NCBI GenBank assembly: GCA_030323885.1
Contig: CM059187.1
Location: forward strand, 132,314,424-132,378,423
Direction: 5' to 3'
Origin: Branchipolynoe longqiensis
Taxonomy: Eukaryota > Annelida > Polychaeta > Phyllodocida > Polynoidae
Length of the DNA stretch: 64,000 bases
Below the pieces are notes generated by a model. The model worked only from the letters and a program-made list of their open reading frames with translations, was not told the origin of the DNA and did not search any database. A program made the translations under genes and the position numbers. Below, one piece after another: positions 63,812 through 64,000 of this stretch (position 1 is the stretch's first letter; every line of letters starts with the position of its first letter).

Positions 63812-64000
63812 CTGGCCGAATCATTCAGTAAGAGCGTAGGGCTTCCCGTGCGGAAGGTCAGAAAATTTAATCCCAGCCGATTCAAACCAATGACTTATGA
63901 AATTGATAATTGTCGCTACATAGTCTTGCGCTCAGCATTTCTGAGGATGGTTAACTCAGTATCAGGATAATGTGTCTGAGTGGGAAATCAGGTCATGGTG
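63812..64000 (+). repeat. tRNA-derived SINE, cut by window edge
   Basis: Head CTGGCCGAATCATTCAGTAA to body GAGTGGGAAATCAGGTCATG, just downstream of POLR1A exon 5. Confidence 0.78.

Overview
This is a 64 kb piece of an animal nuclear genome, most likely from a marine invertebrate. It is A+T-rich and intron-rich, with GT-AG introns and a dense load of transposable elements. It holds one complete gene and the 5' part of a second, both on the + strand. The complete gene is sphingosine-1-phosphate lyase (SGPL1): 15 coding exons between 6116 and 37544, splicing in frame to a predicted 556-residue protein. The partial gene is the largest subunit of RNA polymerase I (POLR1A): five coding exons between 53021 and 63772 give the first 360 residues, and the gene runs off the right edge. 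The phylum cannot be proven from the window. The abundance of tyrosine-recombinase (YR) retrotransposons and of foldback-like elements would fit an echinoderm or hemichordate, but that is inference.

Layout. 1-834: remnant of a retroelement on the minus strand (RNase H domain and a zinc-knuckle ORF). 0.9-3.5 kb: TA microsatellites and a 1.8 kb foldback-like element made of G-rich and C-rich minisatellite arms. 5.0-5.7 kb: a DNA element with terminal inverted repeats. 5.9-6.1 kb: probable SGPL1 promoter. 6.1-37.5 kb: SGPL1, whose introns hold MITEs, tRNA-derived SINEs, two more minisatellite elements and a complete but decayed Ngaro/PAT-type retrotransposon (29885-35253). 37.5-53 kb: intergenic, with several MITEs, a back-to-back pair of Mutator-like MITEs and a nearly intact DIRS-type retrotransposon (44949-50428). 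53.0-64 kb: POLR1A, whose first coding intron contains another full-length DIRS-type element (54081-59354).

The three YR retrotransposons all read in the same direction as the genes and all show the Gag, reverse transcriptase-RNase H, tyrosine recombinase order. Two have the inverted terminal repeats and internal complementary region of DIRS elements. The third has the split direct repeats (A1-B1A2-B2) of Ngaro/PAT elements. In all three, the Gag frame carries the heptamer G GGT TTT in exactly the phase needed for a -1 ribosomal frameshift into the Pol frame, close after the last stop in that frame. This is the strongest candidate for an undescribed feature.

Other notable structure: a MITE family with perfect 9-bp target duplications that carries a YY1-type motif; a cluster of these MITEs in which the central copy of the target duplication is inverted; a SINE that duplicated an SGPL1 exon end with its splice donor; and nested insertions whose empty sites can be read from sister copies in the window.
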